IMG/VR virus record: IMGVR_UViG_3300032299_001135
Span: 1-51,454 of that record
DNA: 51,454 nt
From: a virus
Direction: 5' to 3' (one strand)
Shown: positions 19,378-30,057 of the stretch, in pieces
Layout of the letters: each line of letters starts with the position of its first letter
Numbering within the stretch: position 1 is the first letter of the stretch
The notes under the pieces: generated by a model
What the model was told of the DNA's origin: nothing
Seen by the model: the letters and a program-made list of their open reading frames with translations, nothing else
Databases searched by the model: none
Made by a program: the position numbers and the translations under genes

Positions 19378-21216
19378 ATGGCTAATAATAAAATAAATTA
19401 CACTTCTAGAGATTTTGAATCGATTAGACAGGGATTAATTGATTATACAAAACAATATTACCCCGATTTAGTACAAAACTTTAATGATGCCTCGATATTT
19501 TCAGTTTTAATGGATTTGAACGCTGCCGTTGCGGACAACTTACATTTTCATATGGATAGAAGTATTCAAGAAACAGTATTACAATATGCACAACAACGGT
19601 CTTCAATTTTTAATATTGCAAGAACTTATGGATTAAAAATACCTGGATTTAGACCATCTGTTGCTGTAGTTGATTTTTCTATTACTGTCCCACCACTTGG
19701 AGATAGTGAAGACTATAGGTATTTAGGTATTTTAAGGGCAGGTTCGCAGTTCAATGGAGGAGGAACCACATTTGAAACTGTATATGATATTGATTTCTCA
19801 ACACAATATAATCAGGAAGGTTTTGTTAATAGAACTAAAATACCAACATTTGACGCTAATAATAAAATTATAAACTACATTATTACAAAAAGAGAAGTAG
19901 TTGTTAATGGAACAACTAAAGTATTTAAAAGGGTAATAAATCCCACCGATGTTGTACCGTTTTTTAACTTTTTTCTACCCGAAAGAAATGTCTTAGGTGT
20001 TTCTGCAGTTATTCAAAAAGATGGTACAAGTTATCCTAACGTGCCTGGTTACCAAGACTTTGTCACTTCAACAAATAAGTGGTATGAGGTTGACGCATTA
20101 GCAGAAGACACCGTATTCATAGAAGACACAACCAAACCTACAGACAACGCAGGGGTTAAAGTTGGTACGTATATTAAAACTGACAATAGATTTGTAACTG
20201 AATACACACCCGAAGGTTTTATGAAGCTGCAATTTGGGGGAGGAACCACGACACCTAACCAACAACTTGAAAAATTTGCAAGAGATGGTATTAGGCTTGA
20301 TTTGGCAAATTATCAAAACAATATTGGTTTAGGATTAACTGTACAACCAAACACAACAATTTTTGTACAATATAGAATAGGTGGTGGACTTGCTTCAAAC
20401 GTAGGGGTTGGTGTAATAAATCAAGTGGGTACTATAGATTTTGCGGTAAACGGACCATCGGCAACAATTAATGCTAATGTGGTTAATTCATTAAAAAGTA
20501 ATAATGTTACTGCTGCAATTGGAGGTTCAAATCCACCGTCAACTGAAGAAGTTAGAAACATGGTAAGTTTCAATTTTGCTGCACAAAAAAGAGCCGTAAC
20601 TATTAATGATTATAAATCAATTATTGATACGATGCCAGGTAGGTTTGGTGCACCTGCAAAAGTTGCAATCACAGAAAACAATAACAAAATAACAATCCAA
20701 ATACTATCTTACGACGATAGTGGTAAATTAACACAAGTTGTATCTAATAATCTAAAAAGTAATTTGGCAACTTACTTGTCAAAATACAGAATGATTAATG
20801 ACTATATTTCTATTGATGTAGCAAAAGTAATTGATTTGGAGTTTGATATATTTGTTGTTTTAGAGTCTGATAGAAGCCAAGGTCAAGTTATCACTCAAAT
20901 TATAAATGAAGTTTCAAACTATATGTCTCCTGAGAATAGAGAGTTAGGTCAAAATGTTAATATTTCAGACGTAAGAAGATTAATTCAAAATACTGCTGGG
21001 GTTACAACTTTATCCGATTTAAAAGTATACAATAAGGTAGGAGGTTTATATTCGACATCTGAAACTTCACAAAGATACGTTGATACAGCAACAAAAGAAA
21101 TACAATTAATTGATGACACAATATTCGCGGAACCAACGCAAATCTATCAAATCAGATTTAATAATAAAGACATAAAAGTTCGAGTTAAGAACTTAAAAAC
21201 AGTAGACTTCATCTAA
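19378..21216 (+). CDS. 6: Baseplate wedge protein gp6 (gpJ-like)
   Basis: This is the wedge-ring protein that links neighbouring wedges. The family N-terminus is recognisable: INYTSRDFESIRQGLIDY, then the NDASIFSVLMDLNAAVADNL helix and RTYGLKIPGFRPS. The centre is beta-rich with G/T loops. Near residues 385-425 lies the conserved RAVTINDYKSIIDTMPGRFG segment of gpJ/gp6 proteins, and the C-terminal half has SDVRRLIQNTAGV. Length is 612 (T4: 660). It directly follows gp25. The 72-base gap after it holds two TATTTATT elements. Confidence 0.88.
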   Translation: MANNKINYTSRDFESIRQGLIDYTKQYYPDLVQNFNDASIFSVLMDLNAAVADNLHFHMDRSIQETVLQYAQQRSSIFNIARTYGLKIPGFRPSVAVVDFSITVPPLGDSEDYRYLGILRAGSQFNGGGTTFETVYDIDFSTQYNQEGFVNRTKIPTFDANNKIINYIITKREVVVNGTTKVFKRVINPTDVVPFFNFFLPERNVLGVSAVIQKDGTSYPNVPGYQDFVTSTNKWYEVDALAEDTVFIEDTTKPTDNAGVKVGTYIKTDNRFVTEYTPEGFMKLQFGGGTTTPNQQLEKFARDGIRLDLANYQNNIGLGLTVQPNTTIFVQYRIGGGLASNVGVGVINQVGTIDFAVNGPSATINANVVNSLKSNNVTAAIGGSNPPSTEEVRNMVSFNFAAQKRAVTINDYKSIIDTMPGRFGAPAKVAITENNNKITIQILSYDDSGKLTQVVSNNLKSNLATYLSKYRMINDYISIDVAKVIDLEFDIFVVLESDRSQGQVITQIINEVSNYMSPENRELGQNVNISDVRRLIQNTAGVTTLSDLKVYNKVGGLYSTSETSQRYVDTATKEIQLIDDTIFAEPTQIYQIRFNNKDIKVRVKNLKTVDFI

Positions 21217-21268
21217 CTTTATTTATTTTTAGTTGAACTGTGTTAATATAGAAAATAAGTAACATAAC

Positions 21269-21276
21269 TATTTATT
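21269..21276 (+). promoter_or_regulatory. TATTTATT element before the 1677-residue structural gene
   Basis: TATTTATT ends 12 bases before the ATG; another copy is at 21220-21227 in the same gap. AAAGGTAG between element and start is one of the few Shine-Dalgarno-like stretches in the window. Confidence 0.4.
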
Positions 21277-21288
21277 TTCAAAAGGTAG

Positions 21289-24200
21289 ATGAGCAAAAGC
21301 TATAGAATAAGAACCTCCATAGGAACAGACCGAAACGTCAGAGTCGACATAAACCAAGATTTTGATTTTTTAGAAATTTTGTCTTTAAAACTAAGACAAG
21401 AAGATGTATATACACGTTTTTGTGCCGACTATGGTGTAGTTGCCGGCCGAGTTATTGTCAACGGAGGGTACGGAGTTCCGAACGCTAATGTTTCAATATT
21501 TGTACCTTTAGATGAAATAGATGAAAATGACCCCGTAATTTCAACCCTATATCCTTATAAAAACGTAGATGAAAAAAACGAAGACGGTTATAGATACAAT
21601 CTTCTTCCCTATAGAAAAGAATACGATGGACATGTACCCACAGGAACTTTTCCTGATAGAGAAGATGTACTTAAAAGAACTGAAGTATTGGAAGTTTATG
21701 AAAAATACTTCAAGTTTACAGTAAAAACAAATGAAAGCGGTGACTTTATGATTGTAGGAGCACCTCTCGGTATACAAACATTAGTTTTAGACGTTGATTT
21801 ATCTAACATTGGGTGTTTCTCACTCAGACCATCAGATTTCATAAGGGCAGGACTTGCAGGTCCCGAACAATTTAATGGGGACCAATTTAAATCGTCAACA
21901 GATTTGGGGTCTTTACCGCAGTTAGTAAATATTAAAAATAATATAGATGTTACTTCATTTTGGGGTGAAACTGATTTATGTAACATCGGTATAACAAGAG
22001 CAGATTTTGATTTAAGAGATTTTGGTATAGATATTAAACCTCATGCAATATTTATGGGGTCAATATTTTCAACAGCTGAAGAAGATTTTCTTAAAACAAA
22101 TTGTAAACCAAAAAAAGATTCAGGAAATCTTTGTGACTTAGTAACTGCCGGAGGAACAATATTGGCACTTAGACAAACAATTAATTATGATGTTAACGGT
22201 AGACCAATATTAGAACAATTTTCACTTCCTGAAGGAGGTAAAGTAATTGATGATAATGGTACATGGTTGGTGGAAGTGCCAATGAATTTAGATTTTGTTA
22301 CCACTAATGAATTTGGAGAACAAATTTTGTCAAATGACCCTGCGGTTGGTATTCCAACAAAGGGTAAATATAGATTTAGAATACAGTACCAAAATGAAAA
22401 TGGTTTAAATAATGATATTTTAAGGGCTGACTATTTAGTTCCCAACATAAAAGAGTGGGGGTGGACAGGTATAAATCCACCGACAGGGTCAGCAGCGCAA
22501 CTTAAATCATATGCGTTCAGTTTGGATTGGGATGATTATGGTGATTCTACAACATCAATAGGTCAACAGATGATACAAGAGGCGATTAATTGTGAAGACC
22601 GTTTTTATGAAATGAATTATAATAAAGTTTATACAATTGCAAACTTTATAGACAGATGGAAGTGGGGGTTTAATAGAAGTAGACATTTAGGCATAAAAGA
22701 AATAACAGATAGAAGATGTACCACAACCACAAACAGATTTCCGGTTAACGATGGTGTTAGAAATTTCGATTTTATATTTTTCTTATTTAATTTACTTGTT
22801 ACAATTTTTAGTCCAATATTTGTTGCGCTTATACCTGTTCTTCACTTATTATCACTTGTTTGGCCAATATTAAAATGGGTTATAGCTATAGTTTTCCCTG
22901 GTTTGTTATTATACTTTGCGATTCAATATGGTATTGCGGCGGCAGTGGCATTCCCGGCTGTTGGTCTAATAGTATTATACGCCGCAGTCGCATTAATTTT
23001 TGCGGCCGCAGCTGTGTTATTTGCAATTAAAGTATCACCGATGTTAACCAAGTTTAACTTTAAAGGTTTGACTTTACCTATGATGTCATATCCAGACTGT
23101 GAAGCTTGTCCTTGTGATATGCCTGACATTGAGACAGAAGAAATACAAGGTGGTATATTTGGTGGTGGCGGAACCCAAAGTACTAAAATTGGTAAATATA
23201 CCGTAAATTCAAGAAGTAGTGGCTCACAATTGGCCGACATCAATACCAATGATTTTTATGGAAATGCGGTAAATGTGAATAATTGTAATTACGACAATAA
23301 TGGAGACCAAATAGAACAAGGCGGATATACTAATCCCGCACCTGTTGGACCAACATATTTTTGTTTTTTAAATCCTGAAGATTACAGTGGTAATGAACAA
23401 AAAAGGAATCAAAAATATCAAGCAGATAGTTTTGGTATAAGATATGGCATAGCCGGATACCCAACCGCCCCTGAAATAGGGATGCCGATAGTAAATGTTT
23501 ATTCTAGTAATAGATTCAAAGTTCAAAGAGATGTCCCTTATTCACAATCCTTGAATTTGGCTAACTTAAAAGAAAGATACTTTGATTCAACTGCCCCTAA
23601 TATAATTCAAACAACAATTAATGGAAGTGCCCCTATTTTTGATAACATGTTAATTTTGTTGGTTGACCAAGGAGTGTCGTCACAATTATCATCTGGGTCA
23701 ATAGTAACATTTAATGACCCAACTAATATTATAGATATCAATATTTCAGGTTTGACCAACTCAAATCAGTTCGGGTCCAACTCAATTACTGGAACTAGTA
23801 CAACCGCACTTACACAAACAAATATAACTTTTGCGAATCCAACTAATGGAAACATCCAAACAGTTTCGGTGGCATTATCAGGTACAAACTCAGAAAAGCA
23901 GTACGAATTTAAAACAGGTATGGAGTACTTTCAAGTTATTACAGGTATGACTACTTATCAGGCGGATTTACTGGCGTTAGGTACTAAAATATCACAAGTC
24001 CCAAATCCTGCAAACCACGGAGATACTTCAAGTTTATTAAGAAAATATTTTTTAAATAAACGCCAATTAATTTATTATGAAGACGCTAACAATAACGGTA
24101 CTAATAGAACAGAACTAATAAACCCATTAACACTAATTGGTGAAACTTGGAAAAATTTAGAAATTATATTTTTAGTAAGAGGTGTTGATATGTATAGTGA

Positions 24201-26322
24201 CCCACAGAATATTACATACGATTTATCCAAACTTTTTGGTCACCCATCATTTAACGGTTCAATAAAAGTAAACGGTAATTTTAACTTGAATGTGCCGGTC
24301 CAACCTAACTCAAATAACCCAACTTTTGTTACTAATGCAAAGTCACCAGAGTCACATATGGTTTCATATAGTACGTCTAAACTTTATCACCAACCTTACA
24401 ATTTTCAAGTTGATAACTCACTATTTAGTGCGGTAACGTCAACGACGATAAGGCTTTATTCGTCCATGGATAAATCGAGAGGTATTGGATATACTTCAGC
24501 GGGCGGTTTAGGTATTGGGCAATATACTAATGGCGGTGTTGTAAATGATAATGGAGACAGTACACAAACACTAAGATTTTATGGTACAACATATCAAGGC
24601 AATGTTGAAGGTGGTTCTCTTATGGCTCAAAGTTTACAACCAAATATTAATGTAAATTCATTAAGTAGTTACAACGGTAGAAATTACTCACCAGCTTATC
24701 ACGTAACAAACTCATCATTATCGGTATCTATCTCAGGGCCAAACCCTAAATTAGTAATGAGGTCAGATAGATTACCAACTTCTGATAAAACACAGGCATT
24801 TGGAGGTATATCGCACCTATTACATCAAAACGATAATTTTGGTATTTACGTACTGAATACATCAGGACCTCTTTCTACTTTTGCGATGCAACCTACCGAT
24901 ACCACAAATAATGCTCAAGATTTAAGTCCTGATGGACCCCCAACACAATCGAGTAGTGTATTGTCAACATTTGATTGTGCAGGTATGGTACCTTTAAAAT
25001 GTTATGAAGTAGACCCTGTAACAAATAGTTTTACTGTTGAAACACCTTGTCCTGATAATGAAAATCCTGTTAGAGTAAAATCAGGTTGTTATCAGTTTAT
25101 ACAAAAACCTTATTTAGTTTCTATTGGAAAAGATTTACAAAATTTTTCAGAATGGAAATCAAGATTTAGAATGATGTTTGGAGCTTGTAGAGGAATTTTT
25201 TCTCATGTATTTCAAAACAATTGGGTTAATGGTTCGTTGTACATGTTCTCATTTAAAAAACAAACTACCTTTTCTATAATAGGACAACCAAAAAAATATA
25301 AGTTTTGTGGTACATACGATTCAACCACAAGACCAGGTCAAGGACCTATATTTTACACATCAGGTTCAACAAATTCATTTTTTTACAGAGCAACCCCTTA
25401 CAACGGAACCGATTTTGTTGGTCAAATACCACAACAAGGAACGTTTACAAATCCAACAATACAACCTGTTAATTTTGATGCGGTTAATGATAGAAATATT
25501 ATGTTCCCAACTACAATAATGGACTTAGGTCCCCGTGACGAGTTTACCCAACAAATTTGTGCAAACCCACAGTTTCAAGGATATATTATTGATTTAATTA
25601 AATCCACATCTTATCAAGACACATCGGACTTACTTCAGTTATTTATTATATCAAGATTAATAAATACAAATTTTTTAAGTCAGTTAGTTGGATTAGGAGA
25701 CGCATCAATAAATAAAATGTTTTCAAGAACTGGTGACAGGTTAGACGGAGATATAACACAACTTTTCAGTATAAACTCTGAATTTGGAGTTGCAGGGTTT
25801 AGTGAAGATGAGTACGATGGGACTGGTGATGTATACATATCAACATCAGGTCCCGCAACTTTAGGTGTATTTTTTACATCATCAACAGAAAATAGAATAG
25901 TTGTTAGTCCTGGTATTACAACATTTACACCACAACTAACTAATTTTTATGGGTTTCCAAAAACCCAAGAAGTACCATTTTATCAATGGCAACTAAACCA
26001 ACAACAAGTCCCTACAATTTTTGGTTCAGATACTAATAATTGGAATACTAATCTAATCGGAACTGGTTTTTATAAACAAAAATACCAAGCACTAAGTTTC
26101 AGTCAGGCACCATTCTCACAATATTTTAATAATTTAAATACAGGTAAAAGAGGTTACATTTATAATTCAACACCCGCAGGCGCGACTGATGAAGCGTTTC
26201 CACAAGGACAGTCCATATCATTCTTAGTTGGAACCCCTTATCATTTTTATTTTGGATTAAATGTCGGCAAAACTTCAATAAACACTTATATCAAAAAATA
26301 TATTTTGAACCAAGATGTCTAA
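21289..26322 (+). CDS. Very large baseplate/tail structural protein with hydrophobic core segment
   Basis: This 1677-residue protein sits where gp7 lies in T4 (after gp6), so a peripheral baseplate role is likely. Residues about 45-180 look like a carboxypeptidase-regulatory-type Ig fold with a large loop: GVVAGRVIVNGGYGVPNANV, later FTVKTNESGDFMIVGAPLG. Residues about 492-581 are almost uninterrupted hydrophobic sequence able to form three or four membrane helices (IFFLFNLLVTIFSPIFVALI; AIVFPGLLLYFAIQYGIAAA). Just after them is a Cys cluster (C604, C607, C609; DCEACPCD). The remainder is beta-rich, Asn/Thr/Ser-rich virion-like sequence. The hydrophobic block is unexpected in a tail protein. 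It overlaps the next gene by 8 bases. Structural role confidence is fair; molecular role unknown. Confidence 0.6.
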   Translation: MSKSYRIRTSIGTDRNVRVDINQDFDFLEILSLKLRQEDVYTRFCADYGVVAGRVIVNGGYGVPNANVSIFVPLDEIDENDPVISTLYPYKNVDEKNEDGYRYNLLPYRKEYDGHVPTGTFPDREDVLKRTEVLEVYEKYFKFTVKTNESGDFMIVGAPLGIQTLVLDVDLSNIGCFSLRPSDFIRAGLAGPEQFNGDQFKSSTDLGSLPQLVNIKNNIDVTSFWGETDLCNIGITRADFDLRDFGIDIKPHAIFMGSIFSTAEEDFLKTNCKPKKDSGNLCDLVTAGGTILALRQTINYDVNGRPILEQFSLPEGGKVIDDNGTWLVEVPMNLDFVTTNEFGEQILSNDPAVGIPTKGKYRFRIQYQNENGLNNDILRADYLVPNIKEWGWTGINPPTGSAAQLKSYAFSLDWDDYGDSTTSIGQQMIQEAINCEDRFYEMNYNKVYTIANFIDRWKWGFNRSRHLGIKEITDRRCTTTTNRFPVNDGVRNFDFIFFLFNLLVTIFSPIFVALIPVLHLLSLVWPILKWVIAIVFPGLLLYFAIQYGIAAAVAFPAVGLIVLYAAVALIFAAAAVLFAIKVSPMLTKFNFKGLTLPMMSYPDCEACPCDMPDIETEEIQGGIFGGGGTQSTKIGKYTVNSRSSGSQLADINTNDFYGNAVNVNNCNYDNNGDQIEQGGYTNPAPVGPTYFCFLNPEDYSGNEQKRNQKYQADSFGIRYGIAGYPTAPEIGMPIVNVYSSNRFKVQRDVPYSQSLNLANLKERYFDSTAPNIIQTTINGSAPIFDNMLILLVDQGVSSQLSSGSIVTFNDPTNIIDINISGLTNSNQFGSNSITGTSTTALTQTNITFANPTNGNIQTVSVALSGTNSEKQYEFKTGMEYFQVITGMTTYQADLLALGTKISQVPNPANHGDTSSLLRKYFLNKRQLIYYEDANNNGTNRTELINPLTLIGETWKNLEIIFLVRGVDMYSDPQNITYDLSKLFGHPSFNGSIKVNGNFNLNVPVQPNSNNPTFVTNAKSPESHMVSYSTSKLYHQPYNFQVDNSLFSAVTSTTIRLYSSMDKSRGIGYTSAGGLGIGQYTNGGVVNDNGDSTQTLRFYGTTYQGNVEGGSLMAQSLQPNINVNSLSSYNGRNYSPAYHVTNSSLSVSISGPNPKLVMRSDRLPTSDKTQAFGGISHLLHQNDNFGIYVLNTSGPLSTFAMQPTDTTNNAQDLSPDGPPTQSSSVLSTFDCAGMVPLKCYEVDPVTNSFTVETPCPDNENPVRVKSGCYQFIQKPYLVSIGKDLQNFSEWKSRFRMMFGACRGIFSHVFQNNWVNGSLYMFSFKKQTTFSIIGQPKKYKFCGTYDSTTRPGQGPIFYTSGSTNSFFYRATPYNGTDFVGQIPQQGTFTNPTIQPVNFDAVNDRNIMFPTTIMDLGPRDEFTQQICANPQFQGYIIDLIKSTSYQDTSDLLQLFIISRLINTNFLSQLVGLGDASINKMFSRTGDRLDGDITQLFSINSEFGVAGFSEDEYDGTGDVYISTSGPATLGVFFTSSTENRIVVSPGITTFTPQLTNFYGFPKTQEVPFYQWQLNQQQVPTIFGSDTNNWNTNLIGTGFYKQKYQALSFSQAPFSQYFNNLNTGKRGYIYNSTPAGATDEAFPQGQSISFLVGTPYHFYFGLNVGKTSINTYIKKYILNQDV

Positions 26323-28066
26323 TAGTGATGAAATATTAATTGTTTTAGGCTCTAAAAGGTTTGCATCTAACACGGACAAAGACGTTTGGATTCAAGCTCC
26401 TTTAATCGGAGACAGAAGAACTATGGTTGAGGGTGACAGAACAAGAACTATCAACTTAGAAGAACAATTCAACCAAGAAAGACAAAATAGTGATGTTTTT
26501 AGAATTTCAGGTAAAATTACAAATATATTTCAAAATTCTGTAAGTGGTAAAACGACTTATGTTCCATACAGAAATTCACTATATTACACAAATGCAATTG
26601 CAAACGCGACTTCAAATATACCACCAAACCCTAATGTTGCTTGGGAAGGTTACCCACAGTTTGATGAATTTATAGTTTTGAGAACTTCAGGTATAACAGG
26701 CCATGTACCATTTGTACCAAAAAGTTCAACAACATATAACTGGTCTTGTTATGTGTCTTACCCTTTCAGTAGTGATACACAACAATTGATGTCATCTACA
26801 AATGAAACATACAATGTAACTAACAATTTCATAGCGGGTGACGGTATACCATTTGTTATTGACACAAATTCTTTTAATGGGAAAAACTTGGTATATTTTT
26901 ATTGTGGAACAATTCACAATCTGAGTGTTGGTGATTACGTAGAATTAAATATCCCATCAAACCCAACAGGACTTGGAGGTAAAACAATTTTTCAAGTTTA
27001 TCTTTTGGGTGATGGAAATTATGGAACAGAAGATAATGTTTTTGCAATTTATGATTTGAAGTTTCCATCGGCGCAGACAACAACAGGTACTATGGGTACT
27101 TTCAAAAGAATTGTTAATATAAGTAATGTTTCGGAATCAAAATCATTGTACTACATTAGACTACACAAAATCATAACTAATATATCTGATTGTAACATAT
27201 CACAAGCTGGTTTTGAAAACAATCCATTTAGCACCAAAACAAAATTAGAATATTCTGCACTTACACCAAATAAAGTTCAAAGAGTGTCGATGAAAGAAGG
27301 CTCTAAAACTTTTTCATACACAATCAATAAAGATATATCAATATCAGGGTTTAAAGATAATAACGGTAAACCAATAACTGAATTGTTTTTTACAATGATA
27401 CAAAGAGGTTATATGGGTTGGTTTAATCCACCAGCAATAAATCAATTTAACCAACAAACCGCAATCGATATCGGATGGGGGTTCAACTTTTTAGAAAATT
27501 CTATTGATACATGGTGGGACCATTCTTCTACTAACAACAAAGACTCCATACCTTTGGGTAACTATGAATTTCCATCGGGTAGTGGACAATTTTTTTACTT
27601 TAATGACTTTTTAAAAGATGGTGATATAATAAAGGGTGACTTTTGCGAATACAACAATATTGAACAACAGGAATATGTTATTTCTAAAATGTATCACAAA
27701 TATTCATTTAACAATTCATACTTTTATGATACAGCGACTCCAAATTATCCAAGTGGATATGTATATGAACCACACCACTCTATAAAAATTAGAGTGTTTA
27801 GTGATTATTTAGAGTTTGGTAATCCCGAAGACGTGGATAATATCCCAAACTACGCTTGGTTTTCAACATATGAAAATACATTTTTTTGGAAAGACCTATA
27901 CACTTATGGATATATTGATGGTGACGGATTAGGGTTGGACTACCCATTTATAAATGGTGCTCACTACCCATTCCAAGATATATTATTACTTCAAAAACCA
28001 ATTCAAAGAACAACAAAAGTTAATACTACTTTGATAAACAATTTAACAAACGATAACTGTGAGTAA
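26315..28066 (+). CDS. Baseplate/tail structural protein (583 aa), gp8 position
   Basis: I do not recognise a named domain. The sequence is beta-rich, Asn/Tyr/Phe-rich and lacks membrane segments. Its C-terminal part has the stretch PHHSIKIRVFSDYLEFGNPE and LDYPFINGAHYPFQDILLL, which I recall only as typical of uncharacterised virion proteins. It overlaps the upstream gene by 8 bases and the downstream one by 8 bases (GTG inside the stop region), so it belongs to a coupled baseplate operon. T4 gp8 occupies this position after gp7, but equivalence is positional only. Confidence 0.55.
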   Translation: MSNSDEILIVLGSKRFASNTDKDVWIQAPLIGDRRTMVEGDRTRTINLEEQFNQERQNSDVFRISGKITNIFQNSVSGKTTYVPYRNSLYYTNAIANATSNIPPNPNVAWEGYPQFDEFIVLRTSGITGHVPFVPKSSTTYNWSCYVSYPFSSDTQQLMSSTNETYNVTNNFIAGDGIPFVIDTNSFNGKNLVYFYCGTIHNLSVGDYVELNIPSNPTGLGGKTIFQVYLLGDGNYGTEDNVFAIYDLKFPSAQTTTGTMGTFKRIVNISNVSESKSLYYIRLHKIITNISDCNISQAGFENNPFSTKTKLEYSALTPNKVQRVSMKEGSKTFSYTINKDISISGFKDNNGKPITELFFTMIQRGYMGWFNPPAINQFNQQTAIDIGWGFNFLENSIDTWWDHSSTNNKDSIPLGNYEFPSGSGQFFYFNDFLKDGDIIKGDFCEYNNIEQQEYVISKMYHKYSFNNSYFYDTATPNYPSGYVYEPHHSIKIRVFSDYLEFGNPEDVDNIPNYAWFSTYENTFFWKDLYTYGYIDGDGLGLDYPFINGAHYPFQDILLLQKPIQRTTKVNTTLINNLTNDNCE

Positions 28067-28901
28067 CCATTATAGATTTACTTTGAATGTTAATGACCAA
28101 GAAATCAATATTCCTATTGAAATCAAATTCGACATGGAAGGTAGAGACCAAGGGGTTGAAAGTTTTGAAAATGAAATTATACAAGATATAATTAATGGAG
28201 TTGATGATTTTGAAATCACAAGATTTGCTCACGCACCTTGGGACAATAATCCCGATAAAACAGAAATTTATTACCAGTTTAATTTTTTTAATCCACAATC
28301 ACCAACAGATTTTATTACAAACCCACCAAGCTCAACTGATTGGTTGGACGACTATGAATACGCAACATTTACAAATTCTGAAATATATTATTTTTCTAAT
28401 TCTTTTAAAGGTTCATTTTTCAAATTGGATTTTTATGATACAAAAATTAATGAAAATCAAAAAATTCTTTTTAGTGTAATATTACCAACTCAACAAGGAT
28501 TAAAAGAACCTGGAACAATTGGACCGGCACTTAACCCAACAACAGTGCAAGTTAAAAAACCTAAATACGTTTTAGACTATGTGGGAGCAGATAAAGAAGG
28601 TTTCTTTTATTATTGGTTAAAGAATACTAGTTATATAAATCAGACTACTTTTTACATGACCTGTAAGTTTTTTAATGCAAAAAAAGGTCAGTTTGTAAGA
28701 ATGATGAATGAACCTCAATCAAGTTTTGTTGGTGGAGGTGCGTACAATTTTGATAAAGAGTTGTTTTTTTATTACAAAGTAGATTTTGATTATAACAATT
28801 ACGAATATAAAGTTTATAAAGAAAGTCCTGCACTTACAAGAAAAGGGGAAGGACCTTTGGCCACTGAAGCCATAATGTGGTATGAATATGTTAATCCATA
28901 A
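28059..28901 (+). CDS. Tail/baseplate structural protein (280 aa)
   Basis: No family is recognised. The start is GTG at 28059, overlapping the upstream stop; no in-frame ATG precedes the conserved-looking N-terminus (HYRFTLNVNDQEINIPIEIK). The protein is rich in aromatic residues and beta strands, with a Pro-rich stretch (SPTDFITNPPSSTDW) and no Cys cluster apart from CKFF. Its stop shares an A with the next ATG (TAATG). Its place inside a chain of coupled virion genes is the only functional evidence. Confidence 0.55.
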   Translation: MSNHYRFTLNVNDQEINIPIEIKFDMEGRDQGVESFENEIIQDIINGVDDFEITRFAHAPWDNNPDKTEIYYQFNFFNPQSPTDFITNPPSSTDWLDDYEYATFTNSEIYYFSNSFKGSFFKLDFYDTKINENQKILFSVILPTQQGLKEPGTIGPALNPTTVQVKKPKYVLDYVGADKEGFFYYWLKNTSYINQTTFYMTCKFFNAKKGQFVRMMNEPQSSFVGGGAYNFDKELFFYYKVDFDYNNYEYKVYKESPALTRKGEGPLATEAIMWYEYVNP

Positions 28902-30043
28902 TGGAAGCTGAAAAATATAGTATAGTTGTTTCTCCTGAAAATCTGTCATCAGATTTGTTAACTACCGTATATACGGCAAGTACAATTTACGCTTTAGGTG
29001 AAAACGAATGTATTACACCAAGCACACCATATACTGCAAATACACAAACAGTAATAACATACTCTGGTCTATCTTACATTTTAAGTGGTGGTACAAATGG
29101 CTCATCTCTATTAACAGGTCTTACAATACCAATATTATTTAATCAAACTTATAATGACATTGGGTTTTATTCTGAGTTTGATGGGTTGATGTATCAAAAA
29201 GATATTGTTACAAACTTTTTGTTTTCTGGAACAAACATTAACAATACTAACTTAATTACATTATATAACACTTCAGGTGACTTTACAGTAAGTTATTTAG
29301 ATTTCACAACATACAGTGTAGATTGGGGAGATGGTTCACCAATTGATAGTTTAACTTCTACGACTATAAATCATAATTACATTAATACTGGAAACTTTAC
29401 GATAACTCTTTCGGGGTCAAATCCTTGGGGAGTTACAGTAATTCAAAAACCCGTTACAATACCTTACCAATTGGCAAATGTACCAAATCCAAGTGGGAAT
29501 ATTGTTTTTACACCACAACAAGGTAGTTGGGCCAATACTCCATTATCCTATAATTACATTTATGATTTAGATTCAGACATAAGTGTACAATACCAACAGT
29601 CAAGCAATTGGACTACGGTACCTTTTGTTGTTTCAGGGTATACCACATCAAGATTGTTAGACCTTAAAAGATATGGGCCAAACCCTTATACTGTTGGATA
29701 TGTTTTTTCAAAAAACAATCAGGTTTTTGGTCAAATAAATACAATCACTCCTGACTTCACAGGGTACACAATAAATAATATTGACTATTACGATTTATCT
29801 AATGGAAAAACTTTCTATGTTGTTAATAGTAGTGGTATTACCGCAAACGACATAGTTGCGTCAGCAATTACAAAAAATGAATACCTTTTGGATTTTGTAA
29901 TGGCACCTGAAGTACAGTCAGATGTTTTTATAGAAAGGGGAAAATACACGGCGTTTGAACAACTTCAAAGACTTGGGGAGGTAGATAACATTGGGGATAT
30001 GGAGAGGTACGGTTACGGTTTCTTCAAAATTAATAGAGCATAA
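28901..30043 (+). CDS. Virion protein with a PKD (Ig-like) domain
   Basis: Residues about 125-190 form a PKD-type Ig domain: YSVDWGDGSPIDSLTS carries the WGDG signature (D141-W142-G143-D144-G145), followed by INHNY-like and GNFTITLSG strands. The N-terminal part is Thr/Ser-rich and beta-rich. The C-terminal part has SDVFIERGKYTAFEQLQRLG followed by EVDNIGDMERYGYGFF, which looks like a conserved assembly motif. PKD domains mediate protein or sugar contacts and occur as accessory domains on tail proteins. It is TAATG-coupled to the upstream gene and is the last gene before a TATTTATA element. Confidence 0.6.
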   Translation: MEAEKYSIVVSPENLSSDLLTTVYTASTIYALGENECITPSTPYTANTQTVITYSGLSYILSGGTNGSSLLTGLTIPILFNQTYNDIGFYSEFDGLMYQKDIVTNFLFSGTNINNTNLITLYNTSGDFTVSYLDFTTYSVDWGDGSPIDSLTSTTINHNYINTGNFTITLSGSNPWGVTVIQKPVTIPYQLANVPNPSGNIVFTPQQGSWANTPLSYNYIYDLDSDISVQYQQSSNWTTVPFVVSGYTTSRLLDLKRYGPNPYTVGYVFSKNNQVFGQINTITPDFTGYTINNIDYYDLSNGKTFYVVNSSGITANDIVASAITKNEYLLDFVMAPEVQSDVFIERGKYTAFEQLQRLGEVDNIGDMERYGYGFFKINRA

Positions 30044-30057
30044 AAAACTAAATAAAC

